NCBI RefSeq assembly: GCF_040448675.1
Contig: NZ_CP159289.1
Coordinates: 2,728,001 to 2,792,000, forward strand
DNA from: Dyadobacter sp. 676
GTDB taxonomy: Bacteria; Bacteroidota; Bacteroidia; Cytophagales; Spirosomataceae
DNA: 64,000 nucleotides
Reading direction: 5' to 3'
In this document: piece by piece, positions 39,643 through 48,630 of the stretch
Layout of the letters: each line of letters begins with the position of its first letter
How positions within the stretch are numbered: the stretch's first letter is position 1
The notes under the pieces: model-generated
Told to the model about the DNA's origin: nothing
Databases searched by the model: none
What the model saw: only the letters and a program-made list of their open reading frames with translations
Translations under genes and position numbers: made by a program

Positions 39643-40452
39643 TTATCTAAGAAAACCCTGCCACAGACGGAATTCGGGGAAATGCAGCTTCACGTTTTGC
39701 TCCTTTCTGAAAATGCCGAATAAAGTAGATCCGGAACCGCTCATAGCGGCATATTCCGCCCCGAGGTCATACAACTTTTCTTTTATTTCTTTCAATAGAG
39801 GATATTTTTTAAAAAGCGTTGCTTCAAAATCATTCGTAACACGGTCCTTCCATTCCTGGATCGGTTTCCTAAGTATATTACGTAAATCCTCGGTACTTCG
39901 TTTCGCGACGACGCCGGAATATGCTTCGACGGTAGAAATATGTATTCCCGGGTTTATCAGGGCAATCCATTTTCCGCTGATATCGATATCGATCACATCG
40001 AACTTGTCGCCCTTTTCAAAGCAGTACACTGGTCTGTTACGGATAAAAAACGCGCAATCACTGCCGATCCGGCGTGCGTAGTTTTCCTGTTCTTCAATAG
40101 AAATATCCAGGCTGAACAACTGGTTAAGCGCTTTGATCGTAAATGCCGCGTCCGCCGACCCTCCTCCCAGTCCCGCGCCGATGGGAACGGTTTTCAGCAA
40201 ATGTATTTTGACCGGTGGCAGGTTATAATCGCCGGCAAGCATTTGGTACGCCTTCGTACAAAGATTATCCGCCGCGCTTCCGGGAATGACGATGCCGTCC
40301 GACTGGAATGAAAATGCTTCCGCCAAAGTAATCTCCAAAGCATCCGACCAGCCGACCGGATAGAAACAAGATTCGATGTTGTGAAATCCGTCGGGGCGTT
40401 TTTCTACAATATTCAGACCAATATTAATCTTGGCATTCGGGAATACTACCAT
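39643..40452 (-). CDS. ispE: 4-diphosphocytidyl-2-C-methyl-D-erythritol kinase
   Basis: A GHMP kinase of 269 residues that phosphorylates CDP-methylerythritol in the non-mevalonate isoprenoid pathway. It has FPNAKINIGLNIVEKRPDGF at the start, the ATP-binding motif KTVPIGAGLGGGSADAAFTI, and SGSGSTLFGIF near the end. I start at the ATG at 40452 (MVVFPNAKINIG), since the longer frame from 40497 adds residues that do not fit the family and run back into the upstream peptidase gene. It lies 26 bp after the M28 peptidase gene, so the two are probably co-transcribed. Confidence 0.94.
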   Translation of the reverse strand: MVVFPNAKINIGLNIVEKRPDGFHNIESCFYPVGWSDALEITLAEAFSFQSDGIVIPGSAADNLCTKAYQMLAGDYNLPPVKIHLLKTVPIGAGLGGGSADAAFTIKALNQLFSLDISIEEQENYARRIGSDCAFFIRNRPVYCFEKGDKFDVIDIDISGKWIALINPGIHISTVEAYSGVVAKRSTEDLRNILRKPIQEWKDRVTNDFEATLFKKYPLLKEIKEKLYDLGAEYAAMSGSGSTLFGIFRKEQNVKLHFPEFRLWQGFLR

Positions 40453-40478
40453 TTTACTATCAATTGCTGCACAGCGGC

Positions 40479-41942
40479 TTACTGTTCCCAGCGCCATTCC
40501 TGGCCGATAATCAATTCTTCTTTCAGCCCCTGCGATATCAGATAATCGCGGGTTTGCTGGTCGGACAATTTCCTGACGGCGATATTCTCCGCATTAGATA
40601 ATGCATACAAATACATCGAAGCGATCCGAACCGTATTTTCAAGTTGTTCTTTGTTTACAAGGCTGAAATCATCGCAATCAGCGTGGTAGCATTGCAGCAC
40701 ATTCGGATCGAGATGCCCTGACAGTCCGGCTATCGGCACACCTTCCAGCATGAAAGGTTGATGGTCGCTATGCAGGCCCGCGCGGTTTGCGGTCTCATTC
40801 TTATATTCATTGTCCACGGCGTGAATGGCCTGACCAACTGTCGCAAAAAATTCCATCATTTCGTCGCGGCCGAAAGTGTTCGCTCCTTTTGGATCGTTGG
40901 TCATGTCGAGGTTCATCATATAGGACACCTTATCGATCGCACCTGTCTTTTTTAGTTCGTTCACAAAATGCTTCGACCCTAACAGCCCTTGTTCTTCACC
41001 CATGAACAGTACGAACTGAATCGTTCGCTCCGGTTTTACCTTCAATGCCTTGAATGCCCTCGCGATGTCGATGACTGCAAATGAACCGATGCCGTTATCG
41101 ATTGCCCCGGTAGCGAGATCCCACGAATCGAGATGGCCGCCGATAATCACCTTATCGTCCGATTTTCCTTTTAACGTCGCGATCACATTGCGTGCCCTGA
41201 TCGGCTTCGAAATATTATGCATGTCGATGTGGGCCTCAAGAGGTCCTTCATCCTTTATCCATTTCCGGATTTCATGACCACTTTCGTTGGATATACAAAC
41301 TGCCGGAATCGAAATAATGGCGCCTGTAACCGACGCGGTGCCCGTCAGCAAAATCTTCCCCGGCGCCCCGTTTACCATAATCATCCCTTTTGCACCGTAC
41401 TTGATCGCCAATGCCGTTTTTTCAGACCGGTGCAAGTTTTTCTTCCCGCTGGCTCCTACCAGATTAATATTAGCCATGGCGATTTTTCCCTTCACCTTGT
41501 CTTTCAAAGCCAGGAAATCTTCTTCGAGTCCGTTACCGACATCCACAATTTCACCCTGCAAATTGGCCTCCACAGGCGAATGCGCCAGTGACACAACCGG
41601 GACGTCACGAAAGTTATCACTGCTACCGGGCGCTATCGAGAGTGTAACCGTATCCCTCATCCAGGCCTCCACCTCGAAAGGTTGGAACGCCACATCCGTA
41701 AAGCCATAGCTTTTCAGCAACTTAAAGGCGTATTCCTCCGCTTTTTCTCCATTGGCGCTGCCGGTCAGCCGGTGCCCTATGGTTTTAGTCGCGTCGCCGA
41801 GTGTTGTATAAGCCTTGCTGTTTGCCCTGATTTCACGATCCAGGCGTGAAAATGGTTTCTCCCACTTTTTGTCCGTGGGGCGAAATTCCGAGAACAGTAA
41901 AAACAATCCACCGACAAAAACGACTTGTACAACTTTCTTCAT
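40479..41942 (-). CDS. M28 family zinc metallopeptidase, exported
   Basis: A 487-residue protein. A signal peptide follows the ATG at 41942 (MKKVVQVVFVGGLFLLFSEF). The longer frame from 41993 would hide it, so I reject that start. A PA-type insert (around residues 130-260) precedes the M28 catalytic domain. Zinc ligands appear in VIIGGHLDSWDLATGAIDNG, FVLFMGEEQGLLGSKHF, MNLDMTNDPKG and the late QCYHADCDDF. Family members are aminopeptidases or carboxypeptidases of the glutamate-carboxypeptidase type. It probably degrades peptides in the periplasm or outside. It is divergent from xylB across a 308-bp gap. Confidence 0.9.
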   Translation of the reverse strand: MKKVVQVVFVGGLFLLFSEFRPTDKKWEKPFSRLDREIRANSKAYTTLGDATKTIGHRLTGSANGEKAEEYAFKLLKSYGFTDVAFQPFEVEAWMRDTVTLSIAPGSSDNFRDVPVVSLAHSPVEANLQGEIVDVGNGLEEDFLALKDKVKGKIAMANINLVGASGKKNLHRSEKTALAIKYGAKGMIMVNGAPGKILLTGTASVTGAIISIPAVCISNESGHEIRKWIKDEGPLEAHIDMHNISKPIRARNVIATLKGKSDDKVIIGGHLDSWDLATGAIDNGIGSFAVIDIARAFKALKVKPERTIQFVLFMGEEQGLLGSKHFVNELKKTGAIDKVSYMMNLDMTNDPKGANTFGRDEMMEFFATVGQAIHAVDNEYKNETANRAGLHSDHQPFMLEGVPIAGLSGHLDPNVLQCYHADCDDFSLVNKEQLENTVRIASMYLYALSNAENIAVRKLSDQQTRDYLISQGLKEELIIGQEWRWEQ

Positions 41943-42130
41943 AATTCCCGATAAAGGATGTCCGCAACTTGAAATTTTACTCAAATATCGCACAGATATT
42001 TGACCTCTTGCAAGATAAACACAAAAGGAGACTCCAAAATCAGCCCTTTAGTTTCATCGTGTCCTTAATATACTGAATTTTCAGACCGATTTCACTACGT
42101 TTTCCCGTATCCGGGCACGCCGATTAAATT

Positions 42131-42151
42131 TAAGTGTGTACTTTACACTTA
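42131..42151. promoter_or_regulatory. Palindromic operator candidate upstream of xylB
   Basis: TAAGTGT (42131-42137) and ACACTTA (42145-42151) form a perfect 7-bp inverted repeat around 7 bp, within the 308-bp divergent region 41943-42250 that has no gene. The distance of 100 bp to the xylB start suits a regulatory site. The rest of the region is AT-rich, with no further structure that I can support. Confidence 0.4.
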
Positions 42152-42250
42152 TTGTGCTTCTTTTCTTAAACTTATTTGAACATTTTTGTATTTTTTAGCA
42201 CTTATATTTAAACAACAAAGCATCTTAAATCAAAATAATCATATTTCGCA

Positions 42251-43739
42251 ATGTATTTCCTAGGATTCGATTTAGGCAGTTCGTCCGTCAAAGCTTGTTT
42301 GATTCACGCAGATACCGGGGCGGTTGCCGCCTCCGCTTTCTATCCTGAGAGGGAAATGACCATTGCGGCCCCCAAGCCGGGCTTCGCCGAACAACAACCC
42401 CAGATGTGGTGGGAAAATGCATGTCTGGCGTCCCGGGCGGTCATCAAAAAAGCAAATGTCTCCCCCCGAAGAGGTGGGGGCGATCGGTATATCATATCAG
42501 ATGCACGGGCTTGTCGTTGTCGACGAAAACCTGAACGTTCTTCGTCCGTCCATTATCTGGTGCGACAGCCGCGCGGTAGAAGTGGGCAACCAGGCGATGG
42601 AGGCTTTGGGGGAAGAATACGTTCTGCCCCATTTGCTTAATTCACCGGGTAATTTTACCGCCTCCAAGCTGGGTTGGGTGAAGCAGAACGAGCCCGACGT
42701 GTACGCGAAAGTCCACAAATTTATGCTTCCGGGAGATTACCTCGCGGCGCGTATGACCGGCGAAGTGGTTACTACACCTTCCGGACTATCGGAAGGTATC
42801 TTCTGGGATTTTGTAAACCAGCGTCCGGCCGACTTTCTGTTCGATCATTTCGGGTTCAGCCAACATATTCTACCGACGATACTTCCGACATTTGCGGAGC
42901 AAGGAAAAGTAACCGCCGCTGCCGCTGCCGAGCTGGGTTTGCATACCGGGATTCCGGTAACTTACCGCGCCGGCGACCAGCCCAATAATGCTTTTTCGCT
43001 CAATGTGCTCGAACCGGGCGAGGTAGCCGCCACAGCCGGTACTTCGGGCGTCGTGTATGGCGTAAGCGATCAGATCAAATTCGATCCGCAATCCAGGGTA
43101 AACACATTTCTCCACGTCAATCCTATCACCGCGGCTTCGCGTTATGGCGTGCTTCTGTGCGTAAATGGCACGGGAAGCCTCAACGGCTGGCTGCGTAATG
43201 CATTGTTCCGCGGGAATATTTCCTATCCCGAGATGAATGACCTGGCTGCACAGGCACCGGTCGGCTCCGACGGCTTATTCTGCCTACCGTTTGGAAACGG
43301 TGCGGAGCGTATGCTCGAGAACCAGGATCCCGGAAGCACCTTCAAAGGCCTTCAGTTCAGCCGGCACGATCTGAGCCACTTTACGCGCGCCTCGCAGGAA
43401 GGCATCGTATTTGCCTTATATTACGGTATGGAAATCATGGAGACCGTCGGTGTTTCCCTGAAAAATATCCGCGCCGGCGAAGCCAACATGTTCCTCAGCC
43501 CGGTATTCAGAGAGACTTTCGCCAATGTCTCGGGCGCTACGGTGGAGTTATACAACACCGACGGGGCGCAAGGCGCCGCACGCGCGGCCGGCTTTGGGCT
43601 AGGCTATTATAAAAGCCGCGAAGAAGCATTCACGGGCCTCACCGCTCTGCGCACCATCGAGCCCAATGCCACACTGGCGGACGCTACGCGCGAGGCATAT
43701 GCCAACTGGAAATCGGCCCTTGAAAAAAGCCTTCGCTAG
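42251..43739 (+). CDS. xylB: Xylulokinase, frameshifted near the start
   Basis: An FGGY-family sugar kinase. The start MYFLGFDLGSSSVKACLIHA carries the first phosphate loop. The frame breaks at a C6 run (42462-42467). With one C fewer it reads KANVSPEEVGAIGISYQMHG and continues, giving 495 residues, the usual XylB length. Further motifs are LVVVDENLNVLRPSIIWCDS, TPSGLSEGIFWDF, YRAGDQPNNAFSLNVLEPGE, AATAGTSGVVYGV and the C-terminal LSPVFRETFANVSGATVELY. It phosphorylates D-xylulose for the pentose phosphate pathway. No xylose isomerase or transporter lies next to it in this window. A terminator follows. Confidence 0.92.
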
Positions 43740-43747
43740 TACAAGCA

Positions 43748-43783
43748 GGCCTCATGTCAACTCCGGCATGAGGCCTTTATTTT
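43748..43783 (+). terminator. Rho-independent terminator after xylB
   Basis: A perfect 9-bp stem (GGCCTCATG at 43748-43756, CATGAGGCC at 43767-43775) followed by TTTATTTT. It lies between xylB and the convergent ssb gene. Confidence 0.9.
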
Positions 43784-43789
43784 CGGCCG

Positions 43790-44125
43790 CTACGCACTTG
43801 CTTCCTGTTTCTTCTGAACCTCTTCCACTTTATGTGCCGTCACTTCGGTGCGTTTCACGTTGCGGCCGTCTTTATCGATATATTGCCGGTAAGTCAACCG
43901 CCCTTCTATGGAAATCATTTTCCCCGTCGTCACAAACGTTTCACAACGTTGGGCCAGCTCACGCCAGACGACGATCTGGTGCCAGACCGTGTTCTTCACT
44001 TCCTCTTTATTCTTGTTTGTATAGCCTTCGTCGGTCGCCAACGAGAAGCTAAGCATTTTACCGCCGTCGAACTCTTTCATACTGATTTCGCGGCCCACGT
44101 TTCCGATTAATTTTACAGAATTCAT
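43790..44125 (-). CDS. ssb: Single-stranded DNA-binding protein
   Basis: A 111-residue OB-fold protein. The start NSVKLIGNVGREISMKEFDG, then MLSFSLATDEGYTNKN, TVWHQIVVWRELAQRCETFV and TGKMISIEGRLTYRQYIDKD are typical for SSB. It would coat single-stranded DNA in replication, recombination and repair. The usual disordered tail ending in an acidic tip (such as DDDLPF) is missing: the protein stops at VEEVQKKQEASA directly after the fold. It may therefore be a second SSB of short type; the genome could carry a full-length copy elsewhere. Confidence 0.93.
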   Translation of the reverse strand: MNSVKLIGNVGREISMKEFDGGKMLSFSLATDEGYTNKNKEEVKNTVWHQIVVWRELAQRCETFVTTGKMISIEGRLTYRQYIDKDGRNVKRTEVTAHKVEEVQKKQEASA

Positions 44126-44370
44126 AACTGTTAATGTTTTAGATGATGAATGACTATACCGGCTCTGGCTTTGCTAACCGGCCATGCAAAGGTGAACCGG
44201 CGGTGGGAAAAGATTCGGTTGATAACCACTTATAATCATATAAAAGCATTTGCAGCCATTTGCAAACGAAAAAAAGGCCTTTCAACGCTGCGTCTGAATT
44301 TTATTATATTGCATTCAAAGTAAATCTATGCACACCAACGGGGCTCTACGCCCCGCAAACGAAAAAAGAC

Positions 44371-44727
44371 ATGAGGAACTGCCAGGAATGCGGTAAGCCC
44401 TTGATGGGCCGGATTGACAAGAAGTTTTGTTCCGATATGTGCCGGAACAGCTTCAATAACCGGCTCAATTCGGACGCTCATAACCTTGTGAGGAATATCA
44501 ACAACCAGCTTCGCAAGAACAGGCGGATTCTGCAGGAATTATGTCCGGACGATAAATCAAAAACAACCAAGCACATTTTGTTGTCGAAAGGCTTTGATTT
44601 CAACCTCATTACCAACGTCCGGCCGACGCTTAAAGGCAGCATTTACCACTTTGTTTACGATTACGGTTACCTCGAACTGGACAACGATTTTTATCTGATC
44701 GTACGGGATAAACGATTGGAGAAATAG
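44371..44727 (+). CDS. Small zinc-ribbon protein of unknown function
   Basis: A 118-residue protein starting at the ATG at 44371 (MRNCQECGKPLMGRIDKKFC). The N-terminus has a zinc-ribbon pattern with C4-x2-C7 and C20-x3-C24. A basic helical stretch follows (SDAHNLVRNINNQLRKNRRI). The C-terminal half contains HILLSKGFDFNLITNVRPTL and GSIYHFVYDYGYLELDNDFY. I know this type as a conserved protein of Bacteroidota, but not a function. Basic residues and the ribbon suggest nucleic-acid contact, which is inference. The frame could extend upstream to 44260, but that part does not look like protein. It lies 30 bp before the aldo/keto reductase start. Confidence 0.8.
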   Translation: MRNCQECGKPLMGRIDKKFCSDMCRNSFNNRLNSDAHNLVRNINNQLRKNRRILQELCPDDKSKTTKHILLSKGFDFNLITNVRPTLKGSIYHFVYDYGYLELDNDFYLIVRDKRLEK

Positions 44728-44757
44728 ATATTTTTGCAGGAATTCAAACTACCACCG

Positions 44758-45633
44758 ATGAAAAAAGTAAGCCTCAGCGATTCCGGTCCGAAAGTTTCGG
44801 AAGCAATTTATGGTTTCTGGCGATGGACCGACGAGGGCGCCGCTACCACCTCGCAAATCGAAAAGACAGTTAACCTGTGCCTCGATCTCGGCATCAATAC
44901 ATTCGACCATGCTGACGTTTATGGCGACCATACCATCGAAGAGCATTTCGGCAAAATCATCAGCAACAAGTCGTTCAAGCGGGAAGACATCGTCCTGTTC
45001 AGCAAATGTGGCATCAGAACGTCGGATGATAAATATTTGACATATTACGATAACTCGCGCGAGCACATTATCAACAGCATCAATGGCTCGCTGAAAAGGC
45101 TCAAAACCGATTATCTGGATATTTTCCTGCTTCACCAAAGCGACTTGCTGGCAGACCCCGAGGAAACCGCCATGGCATTGGCGGAAATCGTCACTTCGGG
45201 AAAGGCCAAACACATAGGCGTCGCCAACTTCACCGTATTTCAGCATCAGCTGCTCGCGTCGTATCTGCGGATACCGATCGTAACCAACCATATCGAGCTT
45301 AACCTGATGAACACGACGGCCATCGAGGACGGCCGCATCGACTTCATCAAGCAGAGTTTTAGCAAGCCGCTCGCCTGGGCACCCCTGGCAGGCGGAAAAA
45401 TCCTGCACGGCACCGACGAAAAGGCCGTTCGCCTCAGGGCCAAACTGGACGAAGTCGGTAAGAAATACGATGCCAATATCGAGCAAACGGCGGTTGCGTG
45501 GCTCATGAAACTGGGTACATTACCCATCATCGGGTCGCTTTCGGAAACCCGGATCCGAAATGGCGCCAGCGCTTCGGAAATCAAACTGAGCCGGGAAGAC
45601 TGGTACGAAATTTACCAGGTCGTTGGAAAATAA
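44758..45633 (+). CDS. Aldo/keto reductase (YdhF-like)
   Basis: A 291-residue NADPH-dependent oxidoreductase with a TIM-barrel. The catalytic tetrad is visible in GINTFDHADVYGDHTIEEHF (Asp and Tyr), ILFSK-type FSKCG (Lys) and LDIFLLHQSDLL (His). Later motifs IGVANFTVFQHQL and LPIIGSLSETRI follow the family. The substrate is unknown. I choose the ATG at 44758 because MKKVSLSDSGPKVSEAIYGF matches relatives; a TTG at 44734 would add eight residues. A weak terminator hairpin follows. Confidence 0.9.
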   Translation: MKKVSLSDSGPKVSEAIYGFWRWTDEGAATTSQIEKTVNLCLDLGINTFDHADVYGDHTIEEHFGKIISNKSFKREDIVLFSKCGIRTSDDKYLTYYDNSREHIINSINGSLKRLKTDYLDIFLLHQSDLLADPEETAMALAEIVTSGKAKHIGVANFTVFQHQLLASYLRIPIVTNHIELNLMNTTAIEDGRIDFIKQSFSKPLAWAPLAGGKILHGTDEKAVRLRAKLDEVGKKYDANIEQTAVAWLMKLGTLPIIGSLSETRIRNGASASEIKLSREDWYEIYQVVGK

Positions 45634-45639
45634 AGTAAT

Positions 45640-45663
45640 GGGCATTGCCGGACGATGCCCTTT
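45640..45663 (+). terminator. Weak terminator after the aldo/keto reductase gene
   Basis: A 6-bp stem (GGGCAT at 45640-45645, ATGCCC at 45655-45660) followed by only three T. The stretch 45664-45796 contains a C8 run but no gene. Confidence 0.45.
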
Positions 45664-45796
45664 ACCAGAAATAATTCACTCTGTTCAATACTATCGCCTA
45701 CTTCAATCATTCCCCCCCCGGGGTGCATCCGCGCGTATTATGACATTTGTCCGGATGTCAGGTTTACCCGAGTTTTAGCGCGCCCCTGTGCGGGAG

Positions 45797-46381
45797 TCAA
45801 TCTTTCAGCTGCTTGGCGTCCAGCTTTCTGATAATTTCCTTTTTGTTAAAAAGCAGCCGCCACACGGCAAAGGTGGTATCCTGTCCTGCCATGCATTTCT
45901 TGCAAATAATACTCTCCGCCGAAACAGGCGCATTGTAGACCAGCAGCGTATCATTGAGCTGCTGTAAATTGTCACCTGCCTGCGTATTACTTCTGGCGCT
46001 GTAAGCATAAGCATCCAGAATTTCCCGCTCTTTCGGGTACAACCTGGCACTTTTCAGATCATTGGTACCAAGCAATTGAACCCGGACACCGTATTCCTTC
46101 TGCAACGCCGCGACGACCGGAATACCGCCGGGATCCTGGCAATGCTTCCAGGCCCGTACCGGGGTTCTTTTCAAGTTCGCTTTTCAGTGCTTTTTCGGCA
46201 ATTTGCGCAATTTTTTTCCCCATTCGTCAGCCGACGAGACCAGCTGAACATTGGTAACCCGTTTGATTTGCGAGGCTTTAATCTCGCGGTTCAGTTCTTT
46301 CGTGTTCTCGATACGATTGTTTTTTAAATCGCAACCACACAGTGTACCGGCTAATGCTGCGACAAATATTATCTGTTTCAT
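45797..46381 (-). CDS. DUF3365-like lipoprotein with CxxC motif, two frameshifts
   Basis: Two frames form one gene. The first (from 46381) starts MKQIIFVAALAGTLCGCDLK, a lipoprotein signal, and continues to SSADEWGKK, then breaks at a T7 run (46211-46217). One extra A on the coding strand restores IAQIAEKALKSELEKNP. A second one-base change near 46155-46165 leads into AWKHCQDPGGIPVVAALQKE and on to 45797. The restored protein has 194 residues and resembles Tll0287/DUF3365 haem-sensor domains (YGVRVQLLGTNDLKSARLYP, DTLLVYNAPVSAE). The expected CxxCH is IICKKCMAG here, with Met in place of His. It may be a real pseudogene or, more likely, damaged by sequence error. Confidence 0.7.
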
Positions 46382-46467
46382 TTTTCAAATTATTAATCTG
46401 ATTAATCAAACGGCATCCGATATGGACCGCCCCGGCCTCTTGAAACCATTCATTTAGCTAAAATGCG

Positions 46468-46475
46468 TATCTTTG
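46468..46475 (+). promoter_or_regulatory. -7 promoter element for prfA
   Basis: TATCTTTG fits TAnnTTTG and lies 38 bp upstream of the prfA start codon at 46513. Confidence 0.55.
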
Positions 46476-46512
46476 TGCCCCGAATGCGTCGTGCCAAAGA
46501 TATTCAATAAAG

Positions 46513-47586
46513 ATGATCGATAAATTAGAAGCTATAAAAGAACGGTTTGAAGAGGTTTCCCAGCAAATCATACAGCCGGAAGTTGTCTCTGATTCCGCGC
46601 GTTATTCCAAGATCAGCAAGGAATATAAAGACCTGGGCAAGATCGTGGAGCACTACGCGCTCTATCAGAAATTGCAAAAGGACATCGCCGGCACCAAAGA
46701 ACTTATAGCGACTGAAAAAGACGAAGATCTTCGTGAAATGGCCAAAGAGGAGCTCGACGAGCTCGTTCCGAAGCTGGAAGAACTGGAACAGACCATCAAG
46801 GAATTGCTTATCCCCAAAGATCCGAACGACAGCCGCAATATTATCCTCGAAATCCGGGGCGGTACGGGCGGCGACGAGGCCGCGATATTCGCCGGCGACC
46901 TTTTCCGCATGTACCAGCGTTTCTTTGAAAAAATGGGCTGGCGGTCATCGGTAATGGACTATACCGAAGGTACCAACGGCGGTTACAAGGAGATCATTTG
47001 TAAAGTCGAGGGAGAGGATGTGTATGGCAAAATGAAGTTCGAATCGGGCGTGCATCGTGTGCAGCGCGTACCTGCTACCGAATCGCAGGGCCGCATCCAT
47101 ACATCGGCTGCTTCTGTGGCCGTACTGCCGGAGGCCGAGGAGGTGGATGTACAGATCAACATGAACGATATTCGTATCGATACTTTTCAATCGTCCGGCG
47201 CGGGTGGGCAATCGGTTAACACCACTTATTCGGCGGTTCGCTTGACCCATATTCCTTCCGGGCTTGTGGTAAGCTGCCAGGATGAACGTTCACAGCTCAA
47301 AAACAAGGAACGCGCATTGAGTGTTCTTCGCTCGCGCTTGTACGAAATCGAATTGAAAAAACACAACGACGCAATTTCGTCGCAACGTAAGTCGATGGTG
47401 GGCAGCGGCGACCGGTCCGACAAAATCCGGACTTACAATTACCCGCAAAGCCGCATTACCGATCACCGCATTGGTTACACCGTCTATAACCTTCCGGCTG
47501 TAATGGAAGGCGATATTGCCGAATTGATCGAGAAACTGCGCATTGCCGAAAACGCGGAGAGGATGCAGGAAGGGGAAGTCGTTTAA
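46513..47586 (+). CDS. prfA: Peptide chain release factor 1
   Basis: A 357-residue class I release factor that ends translation at UAA and UAG. The GGQ motif is G231-G232-Q233 in [20 protein letters not shown]. The PxT-type codon-recognition motif is [14 protein letters not shown], which marks RF1 rather than RF2 (SPF). The N-terminal coiled domain and the C-terminal [11 protein letters not shown] are as expected. The length is normal. It has its own promoter and is convergent with the thioredoxin gene. Confidence 0.97.
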   Translation: MIDKLEAIKERFEEVSQQIIQPEVVSDSARYSKISKEYKDLGKIVEHYALYQKLQKDIAGTKELIATEKDEDLREMAKEELDELVPKLEELEQTIKELLIPKDPNDSRNIILEIRGGTGGDEAAIFAGDLFRMYQRFFEKMGWRSSVMDYTEGTNGGYKEIICKVEGEDVYGKMKFESGVHRVQRVPATESQGRIHTSAASVAVLPEAEEVDVQINMNDIRIDTFQSSGAGGQSVNTTYSAVRLTHIPSGLVVSCQDERSQLKNKERALSVLRSRLYEIELKKHNDAISSQRKSMVGSGDRSDKIRTYNYPQSRITDHRIGYTVYNLPAVMEGDIAELIEKLRIAENAERMQEGEVV

Positions 47587-47624
47587 GCTTTGCCCCCGCA
47601 TAGCCGATACAAGCGTTCCGCTAT

Positions 47625-48185
47625 CTATTTCGAAGGATACAAGGTTCCGTAAGTCTTCACCTTATAGCTTTCGAAATCCTGCTTTTTGTGGTAGTCTTCT
47701 CCAAAAAAGGTGATAATCTGGTGAAACTCCTTTGCCTTCAGATAACCCGGAAGCGGCTGGATCATATTGAAATGATCGTCCAGAAAAACGGTCGTGGGGT
47801 AGCTCGGCTGGTTATTGGTTAATGCCAATGCGATCTCGTTGATACCGCGGCCACCCTGTGCAAGATATTTGAACTGCTTGTCTCCCAGTTTGATCGTCTC
47901 CTTCTGCTCGGCATCGAGCTTCACGGCGTAATACTTTCGGTTGATATAATCGGTTACAGCCTTGTCCCTGAACGTTTCACGATCCATTACCTTGCACCAG
48001 CCGCACCAATCCGTATAGACGTCGATGAGCACCTTGCGCGGTTCTTTCTGGATCTTCGCGAACGCCTCCTCGATGGTTAGCCATTGAATGCCTTCGGCCG
48101 GCTTTTTACCGGTATCGGCCTTGAAACCGGCCAGAAACACCAGCATTACCGGAAATATTAACAGCGATGACAGGAGTCGTTTCAT
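47625..48185 (-). CDS. Exported thioredoxin-fold protein
   Basis: A 186-residue protein with an N-terminal signal sequence (MKRLLSSLLIFPVMLVFLAG). The thioredoxin domain has the active site CGWC in VYTDWCGWCKVMDRETFRDK, then YINRKYYAVKLDAEQKETIK and the cis-Pro region SYPTTVFLDD. It probably reduces disulphides in periplasmic proteins or receives electrons from a DsbD-type protein; the partner is not in the window. It is a single gene between prfA and a glyoxalase gene. Confidence 0.9.
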   Translation of the reverse strand: MKRLLSSLLIFPVMLVFLAGFKADTGKKPAEGIQWLTIEEAFAKIQKEPRKVLIDVYTDWCGWCKVMDRETFRDKAVTDYINRKYYAVKLDAEQKETIKLGDKQFKYLAQGGRGINEIALALTNNQPSYPTTVFLDDHFNMIQPLPGYLKAKEFHQIITFFGEDYHKKQDFESYKVKTYGTLYPSK

Positions 48186-48267
48186 GGCATTTTTCTAGAT
48201 TTCATTTTGTAAACAAATCTGATATACAAATTGTTGCCAGCCCCTTTCACCTCCAAACAGCATCCCC

Positions 48268-48630
48268 ATGGAAGCCAGCAAAATCATCCCAATTTTACGC
48301 ATTTTTGACGAAACCAAAGCACGCGAGTTTTACATCGACTGGCTGGGCTTCCAGATAGACTGGGAGCACCGGTACTCCGACGATGCGCCACTTTACATGC
48401 AGGTTTCGCGCGGCGGCCTGACGCTCCATCTCTCGGAGCATCACGGAGACAGCACTCCCGGTGCGAAAATATTTGTCGAATGCACCGGTGTACGGGCTTT
48501 TCATAAAGAGCTGAACAACAAGCAATACAAATACAACCGTCCCGGCCTCGAACACGAACCCTGGGGCGCTCTTTCGGTAACGGTAATCGACCCTTTTATG
48601 AACCGGCTGGCATTCAACGAACGGCTTTAA
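48268..48630 (+). CDS. Glyoxalase/bleomycin-resistance (VOC) superfamily protein
   Basis: A 120-residue single VOC domain. It has IIPILRIFDETKAREFYIDW, LGFQIDWEHRYSDDAPLYMQ, GGLTLHLSEHHGDSTPG and YKYNRPGLEHEPWGALSVTV. The end VIDPFMNRLAFNE carries the usual metal-site region. It resembles the Ble-like subgroup that binds antibiotics or small molecules as a dimer; the true ligand is unknown. Its stop codon overlaps that of the convergent EamA gene in a shared TTAA (48627-48630). Confidence 0.85.
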   Translation: MEASKIIPILRIFDETKAREFYIDWLGFQIDWEHRYSDDAPLYMQVSRGGLTLHLSEHHGDSTPGAKIFVECTGVRAFHKELNNKQYKYNRPGLEHEPWGALSVTVIDPFMNRLAFNERL

